Below, one piece after another: positions 27,468-35,953 of a DNA stretch of 64,000 nt. Positions within the stretch are counted from its first letter, which is position 1. The number at the start of each line of letters is the position of its first letter. Origin of the DNA: Guptibacillus spartinae. Lineage in GTDB: Bacteria; Bacillota; Bacilli; Bacillales; Guptibacillaceae. Location: positions 62,001 to 126,000 of the forward strand of contig NZ_JAQQWU010000009.1 of the NCBI RefSeq assembly GCF_028610625.1, written 5' to 3'. A model generated the notes under the pieces. It saw nothing but the letters and a program-made list of their open reading frames with translations, was not told the origin of the DNA and did no database searches. The position numbers were made by a program, and so were the translations under genes.

Positions 27468-27639
27468 AATTCTTTAAATTGCCTTTACGATCCTGGTATT
27501 CGCCTTTTGACTTATCGCGCTTACCTTCTTCTTGAAGGCGATGATCATTCTTTGCGTTCCCAACCTGATCTTTGACTTCACCTTTTGTTTTGGAAACAGC
27601 ACCTTTTACTTTGTCACTTAACCCTTTATTGTTACTCAT
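27466..27639 (-). CDS. CsbD-family small stress protein
   Basis: 57 aa, Lys/Asp/Gly-rich. It begins MSNNKGLSDKVKGAVSKTKG and continues EVKDQVGNAKNDHRLQEEGK, the CsbD-like repeat pattern. It starts at ATG 27639 with AAAGGAGCGG just upstream. CsbD-type proteins are intrinsically flexible general-stress proteins, often under sigma-B; I did not find a clear sigma-B promoter here. Its stop overlaps the shared terminator. Confidence 0.88.
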   Translation of the reverse strand: MSNNKGLSDKVKGAVSKTKGEVKDQVGNAKNDHRLQEEGKRDKSKGEYQDRKGNLKN

Positions 27640-27678
27640 AAGATAAACCGCTCCTTTCGTGTTTCTATAAAAGAAAAT

Positions 27679-27722
27679 ACCCCATGTAAGGAGTTACCAA
27701 ACAGGCTTTTCCTTCATGGGGT
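27679..27722 (-). terminator. Terminator of the AGCS symporter gene
   Basis: On the minus strand ACCCCATGAAGGA pairs with TCCTTACATGGGGT (one bulged base), followed by ATTTTCTTTT. Confidence 0.8.
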
Positions 27723-27735
27723 GAAAAATAGTCAT

Positions 27736-29154
27736 TTAGTTGGATTTGTCTTTCACTGGCTTATTTGTCCATATATCTGATTTTAATCCTTTAATCGTAT
27801 CTGCATAGAACTGAGGATCTTTCCCAGCTTTACGCTGATCTCGATAATCTTTAAGAGCAACAAAGGCCACTTTACCTATAATGGAGATAACAATTAAGTT
27901 CAGAAGCGCCATGAGTCCCATGGAGAGATCAGCCATGCCCCATACGATACCAAATCCAGCTTTAGCACCAAACATGACCATAGCAAGTACGGCGAGTCGG
28001 TAAATTAGAAGGGCGGTTTTACTAGATTTAATAAATTCGATATTTGTCTCACCATAATAATAGTTACCAATAATGGAACTAAAGGCGAAGAGAAGAACAG
28101 CAACGGCAACGAAAATTCCTGCCCCACTACCTAAATGCTGGTTCATTGCTTCTTGTGTCAGTTGGACACCATCTAGCTTTGAGTCAACATAACCGTCTGA
28201 CATTAAAATCATAAAGGCTGTAGCTGTTGCAATTAGTAGCGTATCAACAAACACACCAAGCGCCTGAATAAGACCTTGTTTTACCGGGTGAGACACGTCC
28301 GCAGTAGCTGCTGCGTTTGGAGCACTACCCATACCGGCTTCGTTAGAGAAGAGACCGCGTTTGATACCTAGTAACATTGCAGCTCCAACTCCTCCTCCAG
28401 TTACTTCTTTAAAACCAAAAGCGTGTTGGAAAATAAGAGCAATCATAGCAGGGATTTCAGTAAAGTTTACAATTAAGACAAAAGCTGCAACAATGACGTA
28501 AATTCCAGCCATTATTGGAACAATGATCTGAGAAACGACGGCAATTCGACGAACGCCACCGAAAATAATGATGGCAGTTGCCACCGTCAAGATTGCACCC
28601 AAAACCCAACGATTTACATCAAATGAATTTTCAAAGGCAAGTGCAATTGTATTTGATTGAACAGAGTTAAATACAAGTCCAAAGCTGAATGTAATTAAAA
28701 CAGCGAAAATGATTCCTAACCATCTAGCGTTAAGCGCGCGCTGCATATAGTAAGCAGGTCCACCTCTAAAATCGTCGCCATCACGGACTTTGTAGATTTG
28801 GGCAAGCGTACTTTCAACAAACCCACTTGCGGAACCGAGCAGAGCAATGACCCACATCCAGAAAACAGCACCCGGACCACCAATACTAACAGCGGAAGCA
28901 ACACCAGCAAGATTACCTGTTCCTACACGAGATGCCGTACTAATGAAGAAAGCTTGTAAACTCGAAACTGAGTTTTTTCTTCCTTTCATCGTGTCTTTTT
29001 CAGCTAGCACATGGAACATTTCACCAAACAGGCGAAATTGTACAAAGCGCGAGCGAATTGTAAAATACAGCCCGACTCCAATAAGAATAACAATTAAGAC
29101 ATTCGACCAGATCAGTTCGTTCCCGGCATCAACAATTGTTTTTACAATATCCAT
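27736..29154 (-). CDS. AGCS-family sodium/amino-acid symporter (AlsT-like)
   Basis: 472 aa with about ten to eleven membrane helices. The AGCS signatures are GTGNLAGVASAVSIGGPGA and GLFSNEAGMGSAPNAAATA. The family imports alanine, glycine or glutamine with sodium; B. subtilis AlsT is regarded as a glutamine carrier. A TnrA/GlnR-type palindrome lies upstream (29363-29379), which fits nitrogen control, though it is also close to the divergent hydrolase. A second AGCS paralogue is at 37.8 kb. Confidence 0.92.
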   Translation of the reverse strand: MDIVKTIVDAGNELIWSNVLIVILIGVGLYFTIRSRFVQFRLFGEMFHVLAEKDTMKGRKNSVSSLQAFFISTASRVGTGNLAGVASAVSIGGPGAVFWMWVIALLGSASGFVESTLAQIYKVRDGDDFRGGPAYYMQRALNARWLGIIFAVLITFSFGLVFNSVQSNTIALAFENSFDVNRWVLGAILTVATAIIIFGGVRRIAVVSQIIVPIMAGIYVIVAAFVLIVNFTEIPAMIALIFQHAFGFKEVTGGGVGAAMLLGIKRGLFSNEAGMGSAPNAAATADVSHPVKQGLIQALGVFVDTLLIATATAFMILMSDGYVDSKLDGVQLTQEAMNQHLGSGAGIFVAVAVLLFAFSSIIGNYYYGETNIEFIKSSKTALLIYRLAVLAMVMFGAKAGFGIVWGMADLSMGLMALLNLIVISIIGKVAFVALKDYRDQRKAGKDPQFYADTIKGLKSDIWTNKPVKDKSN

Positions 29155-29271
29155 ATGTAAGTCCCTTCTATAAAAAATTTAGGAAAGAGGAATGATAGAT
29201 AGTATCACACTTCCCTTATTTGTTCAGAATCTAACGCGAGCAAGGAATCTTTTTTAAAAAAATGGAAAAAA

Positions 29272-29379
29272 TACGGTATTTTCTGACAATAACAACATTA
29301 CGTTAGAATCTGTTGCACAAAAATCCATTATACATGTTTTAAGAGTAAATAGTGGTTAATAGTGTTAGATTTTCTGACA
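29272..29379. promoter_or_regulatory. TnrA/GlnR-type nitrogen boxes in the 315-bp divergent intergenic region
   Basis: TGTTAGATTTTCTGACA (29363-29379) fits every fixed position of TGTNANATTTTNTNACA. A partial copy, TACGGTATTTTCTGACA, is at 29272-29288. A TATAAT at 29415-29420 with no recognisable -35 faces the hydrolase; its expected start would put the perfect box near -56, slightly farther than usual TnrA-activated sites (about -50). The rest of this gap shows only A/T-rich DNA. Confidence 0.75.
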
Positions 29380-29469
29380 TCATAAAATATAGCAGTAGGG
29401 TGCAAAGAGTAAGATATAATAAAAGAAAAACTGATTAAGGCTACTGATCTTGTATGAGAAGGAGTTACT

Positions 29470-30405
29470 ATGATGACAGAATGTGATGTGACCATTAAAA
29501 GTGAAAATGAAATTAGTGCAACTCTCTCTTTACCTTCTGGAAGTAAGGAGAAGTATCCTGCCATTATTATGATTCATGGCAGCGGTCCTGTGGATCGTGA
29601 TGAAAATGCAAAAAAACTTAAGATCAATACGTTTAAGGAAATGACCGCACTCGCACTTGAAGAGGGCTTTGCAACAATCCGCTATGATAAGCGGGGAGTT
29701 GGCGAGAGTAAAGGAGATTATTATAGAGCGGGATTTTTTGATTTTATTGAGGATGCTGTAGCTGTCGTTAACTTTGTTAAATCTCATAGAAGTATTGATG
29801 AAAATCGAATTTTTCTTCTGGGGCATAGTGAAGGTTGCTTAGTTGCACCGGTTATCTATGATCGTGTGCCAGCACAGGGAATGATTCTTTTATCTCCATC
29901 TGCAGAGCCGCTTGGTGAAACGACAGAATGGCAGCGGGAACAAATGAAAAGAGATATGCAAACGATGGGCGGTTTTCAAGAGTGGTTGCTTCGCTTAATC
30001 AAGGCTGATCAAAAGCTTGATAAAATGAATGAAAAATTGACGAGAAAAATCAAGGGTACCGATGCCCCTGTCATTCGTCATAATGGACAGAAAATAAATG
30101 CAAAATGGAATAGAGAGCACGAACATTTTGACGTTCGTGAATATTTAACAAAAGTAGAGTGTCCTGTTCTTGCAATAACGGGTATGAAAGACGTTCAGGT
30201 AAAAAGCGAACAAGCAGAAGTTGTTTGTACCCTTGTTCAAGGGAAGTGTGAAAGTCATATTCTCCCTGACGTCACCCATTTATTGCGCAAAACAGTGGTC
30301 CCTGATCGATTCTCGAGTATTATGAATGATTATAAAAATCAAGTGAAGCAACCGATCGATCCTGAAATAATGCAGCTGGTATCAGACTGGATAAGAAAGC
30401 AATAG
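29470..30405 (+). CDS. Alpha/beta hydrolase (dienelactone-hydrolase/peptidase-S9 like)
   Basis: 311 aa. Visible motifs are IIMIHGSGPVDRDEN, YDKRGVGESKGDY and the nucleophile elbow LLGHSEG; the probable Asp is in ITGMKDVQVK and the His in ILPDVTHLLRK. No signal peptide is evident. Start ATG 29470 follows GAAGGAG. This class usually contains esterases or acyl hydrolases of unknown substrate. The nearby TnrA box raises the possibility of nitrogen control. Confidence 0.85.
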   Translation: MMTECDVTIKSENEISATLSLPSGSKEKYPAIIMIHGSGPVDRDENAKKLKINTFKEMTALALEEGFATIRYDKRGVGESKGDYYRAGFFDFIEDAVAVVNFVKSHRSIDENRIFLLGHSEGCLVAPVIYDRVPAQGMILLSPSAEPLGETTEWQREQMKRDMQTMGGFQEWLLRLIKADQKLDKMNEKLTRKIKGTDAPVIRHNGQKINAKWNREHEHFDVREYLTKVECPVLAITGMKDVQVKSEQAEVVCTLVQGKCESHILPDVTHLLRKTVVPDRFSSIMNDYKNQVKQPIDPEIMQLVSDWIRKQ

Positions 30406-30557
30406 AAGGAAACACATAACAATATGGATGCCACGCCTCTCTTGGAAAACTAAACCCCTATAGGCAAGGATGGATTGTTTGCTTTATTCCTGTGGAACAG
30501 AGTGGTAGAATGTTAGGTAGAAGGTATCAAATTCAGCTCTGCCCGGGAGGGATTTCA

Positions 30558-31940
30558 ATGATCGAGCAACCTCAAAGTGTTACAGTCATCTCGAATCAAC
30601 GACAAGTCCAATTACGTGTTGAACGCCTTGCGATTCATCACAGAATGAAAATTCTAGAAGCAGAGAAGGCGAACGGAAGTAAATTTTATCTTTTTTTCTA
30701 TAAAAACGATTTTATTACAGGCAAAACGGCCGAAGTAAAGAGTGGTTCTCTCATTGAGAAAGCATTTCAGAAAGGTATCGTTCTTCCAGCTTCACATCCA
30801 CTTATTGACCATTTTTTATCTGATCGAACATTTCTTCTTAAATCCACAAAGCAGGTCTTTCAATCTGTCCAAAACCGTTACACTCCTCAAGAAACATCTT
30901 TTATTTTCTCTTATTTTGACTCATTCCTTTCTAAAGAAACGATTATTAAGTTAATGCGAAAGCACTTCTATGATTATCGACGAAACGGACAATTGCGCCT
31001 AGCGTTTCAAATCTTAGCGACCATGCTGCATTATGAACCATCAAATAAATGGGCGCTCGAACTGGCACGCAAGTTAGAATATCAAACCATTCGTAGCATA
31101 TATGAAGGAAATCACCGTGAGCTTGTAGAGGCAGATCCCCTATTTGCTGAAATCCATGCTTTCGATGATTTGAAGTCGAATCAAACTTATCTTGAATCGC
31201 TCTATCGTAAAGAAAAACGTTTAATTGAACTATCCGCACTACGACTCCATCTCTATCTCCACTCTCCTGTTGAGGAGGTTGATCCACAAAAACTTCTTCA
31301 TGTATCGCTCTCAGAATCTGAAAGAGCCCGTTTGCTTTGGATTCTATATTCTGAAGCACCTCACCATTTACTACTCAGAAAAAACGCCTTTGAAGCGCTT
31401 ATGTATCTAAATAAAACAAGCGAAGCCATTCACTTACTATCACAAAGACAGGGATTGATCACGCAAAGTGAATATGAGCTTTTACTCCAAACGTTTCAGG
31501 ATGAAAGTATCCCGATTTCTTCTATTGAATTCACATCACTCCAAAGCTTGCTCGAACATAAAGACAATCGCTCTTACTTGGACGGTTTGCTCCATGCGCT
31601 GATCCCAAGAATGATCCATGAATTTGGTTTAAGCTACGTTTATACATGGGTGAAGCCTTTTATGGAGAAAAATCAGGAACTATCCATTTTATCCACTGTG
31701 CAAACGATGGTAGAGATTCAGGACGATCCAGATAAGCAATTCCAACTAGGAAAGCTTTACCACAAAATGAAGCAATATGATGAGGCGATTACCTGTTTCG
31801 ATTGGGAGATGGAGCTTCATCCAACAGATCCCACTCCAGTCCAATGGTTAACGAAGGTATATCGTGAAATGGGAAAAGTAGAAGAATCTAATACGTACAT
31901 GTCTATATACTCACAGATGCAAAGAATTTCTCAGCAATAG
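30558..31940 (+). CDS. Uncharacterised protein with TPR-like C-terminus
   Basis: 460 aa from ATG 30558 behind GGGAGGG; an upstream in-frame start at 30492 lacks a ribosome site. I do not recognise the N-terminal half, which is helix-rich and soluble. The last 60 residues look like a tetratricopeptide pair (FQLGKLYHKMKQYDEAITC; TPVQWLTKVYREMGKVEES). It stands alone with its own terminator. A scaffold or protein-interaction role is possible; no enzymatic motif is visible. Confidence 0.7.
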   Translation: MIEQPQSVTVISNQRQVQLRVERLAIHHRMKILEAEKANGSKFYLFFYKNDFITGKTAEVKSGSLIEKAFQKGIVLPASHPLIDHFLSDRTFLLKSTKQVFQSVQNRYTPQETSFIFSYFDSFLSKETIIKLMRKHFYDYRRNGQLRLAFQILATMLHYEPSNKWALELARKLEYQTIRSIYEGNHRELVEADPLFAEIHAFDDLKSNQTYLESLYRKEKRLIELSALRLHLYLHSPVEEVDPQKLLHVSLSESERARLLWILYSEAPHHLLLRKNAFEALMYLNKTSEAIHLLSQRQGLITQSEYELLLQTFQDESIPISSIEFTSLQSLLEHKDNRSYLDGLLHALIPRMIHEFGLSYVYTWVKPFMEKNQELSILSTVQTMVEIQDDPDKQFQLGKLYHKMKQYDEAITCFDWEMELHPTDPTPVQWLTKVYREMGKVEESNTYMSIYSQMQRISQQ

Positions 31941-31968
31941 CGCGGGCTCAAGTCCGCGCTATTTTTTT
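31936..31968 (+). terminator. Terminator of the TPR-like gene
   Basis: AATAGCGCGG / CCGCGCTATT stem followed by seven T's; it includes the stop codon. Confidence 0.92.
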
Positions 31969-32103
31969 CTTCTCTTCTCGCACGACGTAATGATCGAAAG
32001 GAAGAGATAGGCATCGGTCTTGTTAATATTTGATAATCACTAGCAGATTCATATAAACTAAGTGTCATCAATACGATTATTTTTAGCTTGTCAGGAGCGA
32101 GGT

Positions 32104-32865
32104 ATGGAAAATCAAACGAGTTATGCGTATGACATTATTCAAGTGTGTCTATTAGCAGGAAAGGTTATGCTCCAAAACGGTGGGGAGACGTATCGGGTAG
32201 AAGATACGATGACGCGAATAGCGGACGCTTATGGAGCAGCTCAATCGAATAGTTACGTAACACCAACAGGGATTATTTTTTCAATTGAAGGTCCTGAGCC
32301 TTCCAAAACGCAGTTGATCCGGATCTCAGATCGAACAACCGATCTCGATAAGGTGACAAAAGTTAATAGCATTTCAAGACGAATTAGTAGTGGAGACCTA
32401 TCTATACAAGACGCTTACAATGAGCTTGATCGTCTCGACAAGATGACAGAGAGATATACTTTTCCAAAACAATTGATAGCTGCAGCAGTCGCTAGTGGTT
32501 GTTTCTTAATTATGTTTGAAGGGCAGTGGAATGATTTTGTGCCTGCCGTCATTGCAGGCGGAGGCGGATTTTTTAGCGTCACGTTATTTAATCGACTTGT
32601 TCCGATTAAGTTTTTTTCTGAGTTTCTTGCTTCATTCATTATCGGTCTTTTTGCAGTCTTATTTGTTACATTAGGATTTGGTGAACAACTCGATAAAATT
32701 ATAATTGGATCGGTTATGCCACTTGTTCCGGGCTTGTTAATTACAAATGCTGTACGAGATTTGATGGCTGGCCATCTTATTTCCGGTTTATCAAAAGGAG
32801 CAGAGGCTTTTCTGACGGCGTTTGCGATCGGTGCAGGTATTGCGCTTGTAGTATCATTTTTGTAG
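32104..32865 (+). CDS. Threonine/serine exporter, large ThrE domain (YjjP-like)
   Basis: 253 aa from ATG 32104 (AGGAGCGAGG upstream); the frame is open back to 32062. The ThrE N-terminal region shows LLAGKVMLQNGGETYRVEDTM and NSYVTPTGIIFS, then about five membrane helices with VMPLVPGLLITNAVRDL. In many bacteria ThrE is split into two membrane subunits, and the second follows 15 bp downstream. It exports threonine or serine or related small substrates. Confidence 0.9.
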   Translation: MENQTSYAYDIIQVCLLAGKVMLQNGGETYRVEDTMTRIADAYGAAQSNSYVTPTGIIFSIEGPEPSKTQLIRISDRTTDLDKVTKVNSISRRISSGDLSIQDAYNELDRLDKMTERYTFPKQLIAAAVASGCFLIMFEGQWNDFVPAVIAGGGGFFSVTLFNRLVPIKFFSEFLASFIIGLFAVLFVTLGFGEQLDKIIIGSVMPLVPGLLITNAVRDLMAGHLISGLSKGAEAFLTAFAIGAGIALVVSFL

Positions 32866-32880
32866 AAAGGAAGTAGGGAA

Positions 32881-33330
32881 ATGACATTTATTGCTCAGAT
32901 TTTAACGAGCTTTGTGGCAAGCGCAGCTTTCGGCTTGTTATTTAATGCCCCAAAATCCTCCCTTATTAAAGGTGGGTTTGTCGGAATGTGCGGTTGGATG
33001 ATTTATTATGTGATGGAAGCGTCAGGAATTGATGTCGTCATCGCAACAGTGACAGCTTCCTTCTTTATTGCTGTGATTAGTCAGGTTTTTGCGAAAATGT
33101 ACCGAACGCCTGTTATTATTTTCAGTGTGGCGGGTATTATTCCGCTTGTTCCTGGAGGACTCGCGTATGACGCGATGCGTAATTTTGTTCAAAATGACTA
33201 CAACAGCGCCATTAATCTTGCAGCAAAAGCCTTTATGATTTCTGGGTCCATTGCTGTTGGATTAGTATTCTCAGAAGTAATTAATCAAATCATCCGTCAT
33301 TCAACGCTTACGAGACATCAAAAACAGTGA
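32881..33330 (+). CDS. Threonine/serine exporter, small ThrE domain (YjjB-like)
   Basis: 149 aa with four to five membrane helices. It matches the C-terminal half of fused ThrE proteins (AGIIPLVPGGLAYDAMRNFVQNDY echoes the VPG motif of the partner). Start ATG 32881 follows AAAGGAAGTAGGG. It forms a two-gene operon with the large subunit. Confidence 0.9.
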   Translation: MTFIAQILTSFVASAAFGLLFNAPKSSLIKGGFVGMCGWMIYYVMEASGIDVVIATVTASFFIAVISQVFAKMYRTPVIIFSVAGIIPLVPGGLAYDAMRNFVQNDYNSAINLAAKAFMISGSIAVGLVFSEVINQIIRHSTLTRHQKQ

Positions 33331-33437
33331 AAAATAGGTCGTAATCCTTTTGCAATCTATCCAGACCCTATGATACCGTTTAAACAGATGGCTCTGTCGA
33401 ACGGTGTCAAATAATGTTAGTATCTGGGGGAGGATCA

Positions 33438-33860
33438 ATGATGAAAACCTATCCCCATCTCGGATTGTTAACAATTCGATTGGTCGTAGGTATGCTCTTT
33501 TTTGCGCATGGTTATTTAAAGTTTTCAGAAGGAATTGCAAATACAGTAGCTTTCTTTGAAACAATTGGGATATCTGGATTTCTTGCTTACGTTGTGGCGG
33601 TTATTGAATTAGCAGGAGGATTGCTCATTGTTCTAGGGATAGGAACGCGCCTGATTAGCGTGCTATTTTCTATAATCCTAATTGGTGCTCTTATTACAGT
33701 GAAAAGATCAACAGGGATGCTTGGCGGATATGAATTAGATATCGCTTTTCTAGCAATGTCGCTGTCTTTGTTTTTAAGCGGTGGCGGTCCGTATAGCCTT
33801 TCTACCTACCTTGTGAAAAAAGGCTGGTTGTTTCAGGCGGAAGGATTAAAAAGGAAGTGA
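33438..33860 (+). CDS. DoxX-family membrane protein
   Basis: 140 aa from ATG 33438 (ATG 33441 is equally possible) behind GGGGGAGG. Four membrane helices carry the DoxX pattern: TIRLVVGMLFFAHGYLKF, GIGTRLISVLFSIILIGAL and the final LSLFLSGGGPYSL. DoxX-type proteins are often linked to redox or thiol stress partners. The next gene, four bases away, encodes a thioredoxin-fold protein, which supports such a role. Confidence 0.85.
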   Translation: MMKTYPHLGLLTIRLVVGMLFFAHGYLKFSEGIANTVAFFETIGISGFLAYVVAVIELAGGLLIVLGIGTRLISVLFSIILIGALITVKRSTGMLGGYELDIAFLAMSLSLFLSGGGPYSLSTYLVKKGWLFQAEGLKRK

Positions 33861-33864
33861 TTGA

Positions 33865-34515
33865 GTGGCTAAGCCTAGGTTAAAACGTGGTGCAAAATGG
33901 TTTTTCTTTATATTAGCAATTGTGCTTGTTCTTTTGGTGATTAGCCTTCGATTTAAGCCCTTTACGGATACGAAAGGTTTTCAATTAGAGTCCCAGCCCG
34001 TTCTTGGAGAAGAAACGGCACCAGTAGAATTGGTTGCTTTCGGTGATTATAAATGCCCTTCCTGCCAATCATTTAATCGCTCTTTTTTTCCTTTGATTCA
34101 AGAAAAATTGATTGCAACAGGTAAAGTGAAATTTTATTTTGTCCATCATCCATTTCTAGAGAAGGATTCAATGAAAGCGGCTGAGTTTGCTGAAGTGGTA
34201 TACCTTGAACTTGGAAATGACGTCTTCTGGCAGTTTCATCATGTTGTTTATGACGAGCAGCATGATGGGAAAAACAAATTAACGCTGGGTTTTCTAACTA
34301 ATACCCTTAGCGGCCTGGTTAGTGAAGAAGAAACGGATAAGGTCGTAGAAGCGTATAAAAGTGGGGCTGGTAAAAAATCAGTAGAAGCGGACATGGCTTA
34401 TGCAAGTAAAAACAATGTGCCTGAAGCATCTACCTTACTTGTGGATGGAGAACGCTTCAAAGGAAATCGATTATCAGAACTTAATAAATTGGTTGAGGAA
34501 GCAACGAATGAATAA
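33865..34515 (+). CDS. DsbA/BdbD-like membrane-anchored thiol-disulfide oxidoreductase
   Basis: 216 aa. One N-terminal membrane helix (FFFILAIVLVLLVISL) anchors an extracytoplasmic thioredoxin fold with an active-site C64-P-S-C67 in FGDYKCPSCQSF, followed by an alpha-helical insert as in DsbA/BdbD. The cis-Pro side is near NVPEASTLLVDG, where the usual Thr-Pro is not obvious. Start is GTG 33865 behind AAGGAAG. Probably a disulfide-forming or isomerising enzyme coupled to the neighbouring DoxX. Confidence 0.87.
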   Translation: MAKPRLKRGAKWFFFILAIVLVLLVISLRFKPFTDTKGFQLESQPVLGEETAPVELVAFGDYKCPSCQSFNRSFFPLIQEKLIATGKVKFYFVHHPFLEKDSMKAAEFAEVVYLELGNDVFWQFHHVVYDEQHDGKNKLTLGFLTNTLSGLVSEEETDKVVEAYKSGAGKKSVEADMAYASKNNVPEASTLLVDGERFKGNRLSELNKLVEEATNE

Positions 34516-34519
34516 ACTG

Positions 34520-34546
34520 AAAGACGTCAAAATGGCGTCTTTTTTT
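34520..34546 (+). terminator. Terminator of the doxX-dsbA-like pair
   Basis: AAAGACG / CGTCTTT stem with a 9-nt loop, followed by T's. Confidence 0.85.
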
Positions 34547-34548
34547 AA

Positions 34549-34599
34549 TTAATCAAACGTTTGTTTAAAATAAATTAAGTTAATTAAACGTTTGATTAA
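34549..34599. promoter_or_regulatory. Twin palindromic operators (TetR-like) in a gene-free gap
   Basis: TTAATCAAACGTTTGTTTAA (34549-34568) and TTAATTAAACGTTTGATTAA (34580-34599) share an AAACGTTT core and have centres 31 bp apart (about three helical turns). A third, half site (CGTTTGATTAA) is at 34657-34667. The 304-bp gap 34516-34819 holds no gene otherwise. The AI-2E-family gene downstream is the natural target. No TetR-family gene is present in the window. Confidence 0.7.
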
Positions 34600-34819
34600 G
34601 AAATGATGATACACCAAGTAGAATAACGAAACGAATAAAAAGGGAGATTGAAGGAGCGTTTGATTAAACTAGTACTAGGGAGGAGAGTTATACAAAAAGG
34701 TAACGGCTCGATCCTTGTTTACTTGGAATTAAAAACTTTTTTCAAAAATCGAAGTTAGGAAAAGTTAAATGAGTGGTATAAGAATGAGAGTGATATGAAA
34801 TAAACAAAGGAGACGGCCA

Positions 34820-35899
34820 ATGTGGATTAAACACGATTTTTTTAAGTACGTAACAGGCATTATTTTATTATTAATTTGTTTTTTCTTTTTAACAGAGTTA
34901 GATTTAGTGAAACCAGTAAAAACCATTATTGGTACGCTTTTTTATCCTGTACTGATTGCTGGATTTTTGTATTATGCCATTAAACCGGTAGTGAAACTAA
35001 TAAAAAAAATCCCTTTTATACCGGATCTTGCTGCCATACTCATCGTGTTTTTAGCGATTGCAGGTATCCTATACGCAGGCTTTACTTTCCTGGCAGCTCC
35101 TATTCAAAGTCAGGTATCTGAGTTTTCACAGGAGTTACCTGAGAAATTGAAAGAATCAGCAAAAGAAGCAGAGAAAATGATGGAGAAGAATGATGTTGAG
35201 ATGCTTTCTCTTGAAAATCTTCGGCAAAAAGCAACGGGGTATTTAGGCAATCTCACCCAAAATCTTGGTGATCACCTTATGCAGGTAGTGAGTGCACTAA
35301 CCAGTGCCACAACGGTTCTTGTAATCGTGCCTTTTGTTCTGTTCTATTTCCTTAAGGATGATCATAAATTAAAGCCTTTTTTGTTGAAGTTAATTCCGAA
35401 TAAGCATCATGGGGAAGGGGAAAAAGTGCTTCATAACATTGATAAAACGCTATCGGCTTATATTACTGGGCAAATCATTGTAGCTGTGGTTGACGGTGTT
35501 TTAATATATGTTGCTTACTTAATTATTGGTCTGCCTTATGCACTGATGCTAGCCCTATTTGTTATGGTAACAGCAGTCGTGCCTTTCTTTGGGCCAATCA
35601 TTGGTGTGATTCCTGCCCTAGTGGTCGCTTTAACCCAAGAACCAATTTTAGCTTTGTATGTCATTATTGCCATGATCGTTGTTCAACAGTTAGAAGGAAA
35701 CCTGGTAGCTCCTGTCGTACTTGGCAAAAGGTTAAACATTCATCCTTTAACCATTATTTTATTACTCATTGTAGCAGCAGCTTTATATGGCTTCATTGGA
35801 ATGCTAATTGCGATCCCCCTTTATTCAGTTATTAAAGTGATTGTTAAGAATTTCTATGAATTCTATCGAAGACGCCACAGAGCTGAATTAACTGAATAA
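34820..35899 (+). CDS. AI-2E family (PerM/YdiK/YtvI-type) membrane protein
   Basis: 359 aa. Two pairs of N-terminal membrane helices, a charged extramembrane helical region (SQELPEKLKESAKEAEKMMEK), then about four helices ending with the family motif QQLEGNLVAPVVLGKRLNIHP. Some members export AI-2; others are Na+/H+ antiporters, so substrate is open. ATG 34820 follows AAAGGAGACGG. The upstream operators suggest control by a TetR-type regulator. Confidence 0.88.
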   Translation: MWIKHDFFKYVTGIILLLICFFFLTELDLVKPVKTIIGTLFYPVLIAGFLYYAIKPVVKLIKKIPFIPDLAAILIVFLAIAGILYAGFTFLAAPIQSQVSEFSQELPEKLKESAKEAEKMMEKNDVEMLSLENLRQKATGYLGNLTQNLGDHLMQVVSALTSATTVLVIVPFVLFYFLKDDHKLKPFLLKLIPNKHHGEGEKVLHNIDKTLSAYITGQIIVAVVDGVLIYVAYLIIGLPYALMLALFVMVTAVVPFFGPIIGVIPALVVALTQEPILALYVIIAMIVVQQLEGNLVAPVVLGKRLNIHPLTIILLLIVAAALYGFIGMLIAIPLYSVIKVIVKNFYEFYRRRHRAELTE

Positions 35900-35903
35900 T
35901 GAT

Positions 35904-35942
35904 AAACTCCCCTGATTCGTTTATGAATAGGGGAGTTTTTCT
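35904..35942. terminator. Terminator between AI-2E gene and LLM oxidoreductase
   Basis: AAACTCCCCT / AGGGGAGTTT stem with an AT-rich loop, followed by T's; it lies between convergent genes. Confidence 0.88.
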
Positions 35943-35953
35943 TATCCATTCCT

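Noticed and set aside
29266-29282. A/T-rich palindrome (AAAATACGGTATTTT) as an operator
   Set aside because: It overlaps the partial TnrA-like site and the sequence is low in complexity, so I do not count it separately.
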